Shown here one piece after another: positions 5,616-6,087 of a DNA stretch of 6,087 nt. The DNA lies in NCBI GenBank assembly GCA_947457605.1, contig CANGWP010000128.1, positions 1-6,087 of the forward strand, read 5' to 3'. This DNA is from Bdellovibrionales bacterium (lineage in GTDB: Bacteria; Bdellovibrionota; UBA1018; CAIMNF01). Each line of letters begins with the position of its first letter. Position 1 is the stretch's first letter. A program made the position numbers and the translations under genes. Under the pieces are notes generated by a model. It was given only the letters and a program-made list of their open reading frames with translations, searched no databases and had not been told where the DNA came from.

Positions 5616-6087
5616 CTACCATTTGTAATGTCTGATTTGCTCTCCCCGCTCGGCGATCTCACTCATGGAGCGAATGCCGATCTCGAGATGCTGATCTGTG
5701 AATTGCTTGAAAACCGAGGAAGCCGAGCGCTTGGTCTTGATTCCACCGCGAGTGAGCGGAAGATCGGACACAAGCAAAAGCGCGCCAATCGGAACCTTGC
5801 TCGCAAAACCCACCACAAATAGGGTTGCCGTTTCCATGTCGATGCAAAGCGCGCGTTCGTGATTCAGGTCGGCCTTGAATTTGTCGTTGAACTCCCAAAA
5901 CCGGTAATCGGTCGTGTGGACCACGCCCGTGCGATAATCGATTCCTTTTTCAACGAGAATCTCGGAAACAAATTTCTGCACTTTGAAGGTGGGAAGCGCC
6001 GGCGCTTGGCGAGGAAGGAAATGATGGGAAACCCCTTCATCCCGGATCGCCGCAGTCGGCAGAATGAAATCGCCTTTCTTGAGCGAG
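5616..6087 (-). CDS. amn: AMP nucleosidase, C-terminal part (5' end outside window)
   Basis: Hydrolyses AMP to adenine and ribose 5-phosphate, a cytosolic step in purine salvage and adenylate balance. The 156 visible residues belong to the nucleoside phosphorylase (PNP/UDP) fold. Visible motifs are TAAIRDEGVSHHFLP (11-25 of the visible part), then PALP (29-32), GVVHTTDYRFWEFNDKF (54-70), the ribose-binding IDMETATLF (82-90), and GALLLVSDLPL (101-111), whose Asp is the family's expected catalytic acid; the rest is a helical C-terminus ending at TAG (5618-5616). The IRDEG...PALP and TTDYR...E features favour AMP nucleosidase over purine-nucleoside or uridine phosphorylase. Because the N-terminus is missing, I cannot tell whether this is the long E. 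coli-type protein with an extra N-terminal domain or the shorter single-domain form. The frame is open to the window edge. mreB starts 16 bases downstream, so the two are likely cotranscribed. Confidence 0.85.
   Translation of the reverse strand, partial: SLKKGDFILPTAAIRDEGVSHHFLPRQAPALPTFKVQKFVSEILVEKGIDYRTGVVHTTDYRFWEFNDKFKADLNHERALCIDMETATLFVVGFASKVPIGALLLVSDLPLTRGGIKTKRSASSVFKQFTDQHLEIGIRSMSEIAERGEQIRHYKW

Noticed and set aside
5213..5635. 140-codon plus-strand frame opposite mreB
   Set aside because: It is antisense to a highly conserved gene and has no domain signature.
1..6087. Signs of a mobile element, defence system or phage
   Set aside because: All six genes are common metabolic or housekeeping families with similar composition. 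No transposase, integrase, terminal repeats, tRNA or attachment site is visible.

Overview
The window looks like ordinary bacterial chromosome that is almost entirely coding. Six genes all read on the minus strand, and the gaps between them are only 9 to 47 bases. In transcription order, from the high-coordinate end, they are: the C-terminal part of an AMP nucleosidase (amn), mreB, the 23S rRNA 2'-O-methyltransferase rlmE, urocanase hutU, imidazolonepropionase hutI, and a VAT1-like quinone-oxidoreductase-type MDR protein that runs off the low-coordinate end. No stretch over 300 bases lacks a gene. I see no tRNA, rRNA, CRISPR array, insertion sequence or phage gene.

The source is probably a free-living Gram-negative-type bacterium: it has actin-like MreB, AMP nucleosidase, a bacterial hut pathway and AGG-type Shine-Dalgarno (SD) sites. 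Base composition is slightly above half G+C by eye. A proteobacterium or a relative such as the Bdellovibrionota is plausible, but nothing here fixes the phylum.

Layout: 5616-6087 is purine salvage/AMP hydrolysis (amn, partial). 4568-5599 is cell shape (mreB). 3943-4545 is ribosome maturation (rlmE). 2231-3895 and 962-2212 are consecutive steps of histidine degradation: urocanate to imidazolonepropionate to N-formimino-L-glutamate. 1-952 is an NAD(P)H-dependent MDR reductase of unknown substrate, spaced so tightly behind hutI that the two are probably cotranscribed. Histidine ammonia-lyase (hutH) and the enzymes after hutI are not in view.

For mreB, hutU and hutI the longest possible reading frame begins too early. 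The SD positions place the real starts at 5599, 3895 and 2212. No previously undescribed system is evident. The points most worth a second look are a roughly threefold excess of GATC tetranucleotides, the joining of housekeeping and histidine-catabolic genes in one compact array, a histone-like Lys/Ser/Thr-rich tail on HutI, and a possible hairpin around the hutU SD.
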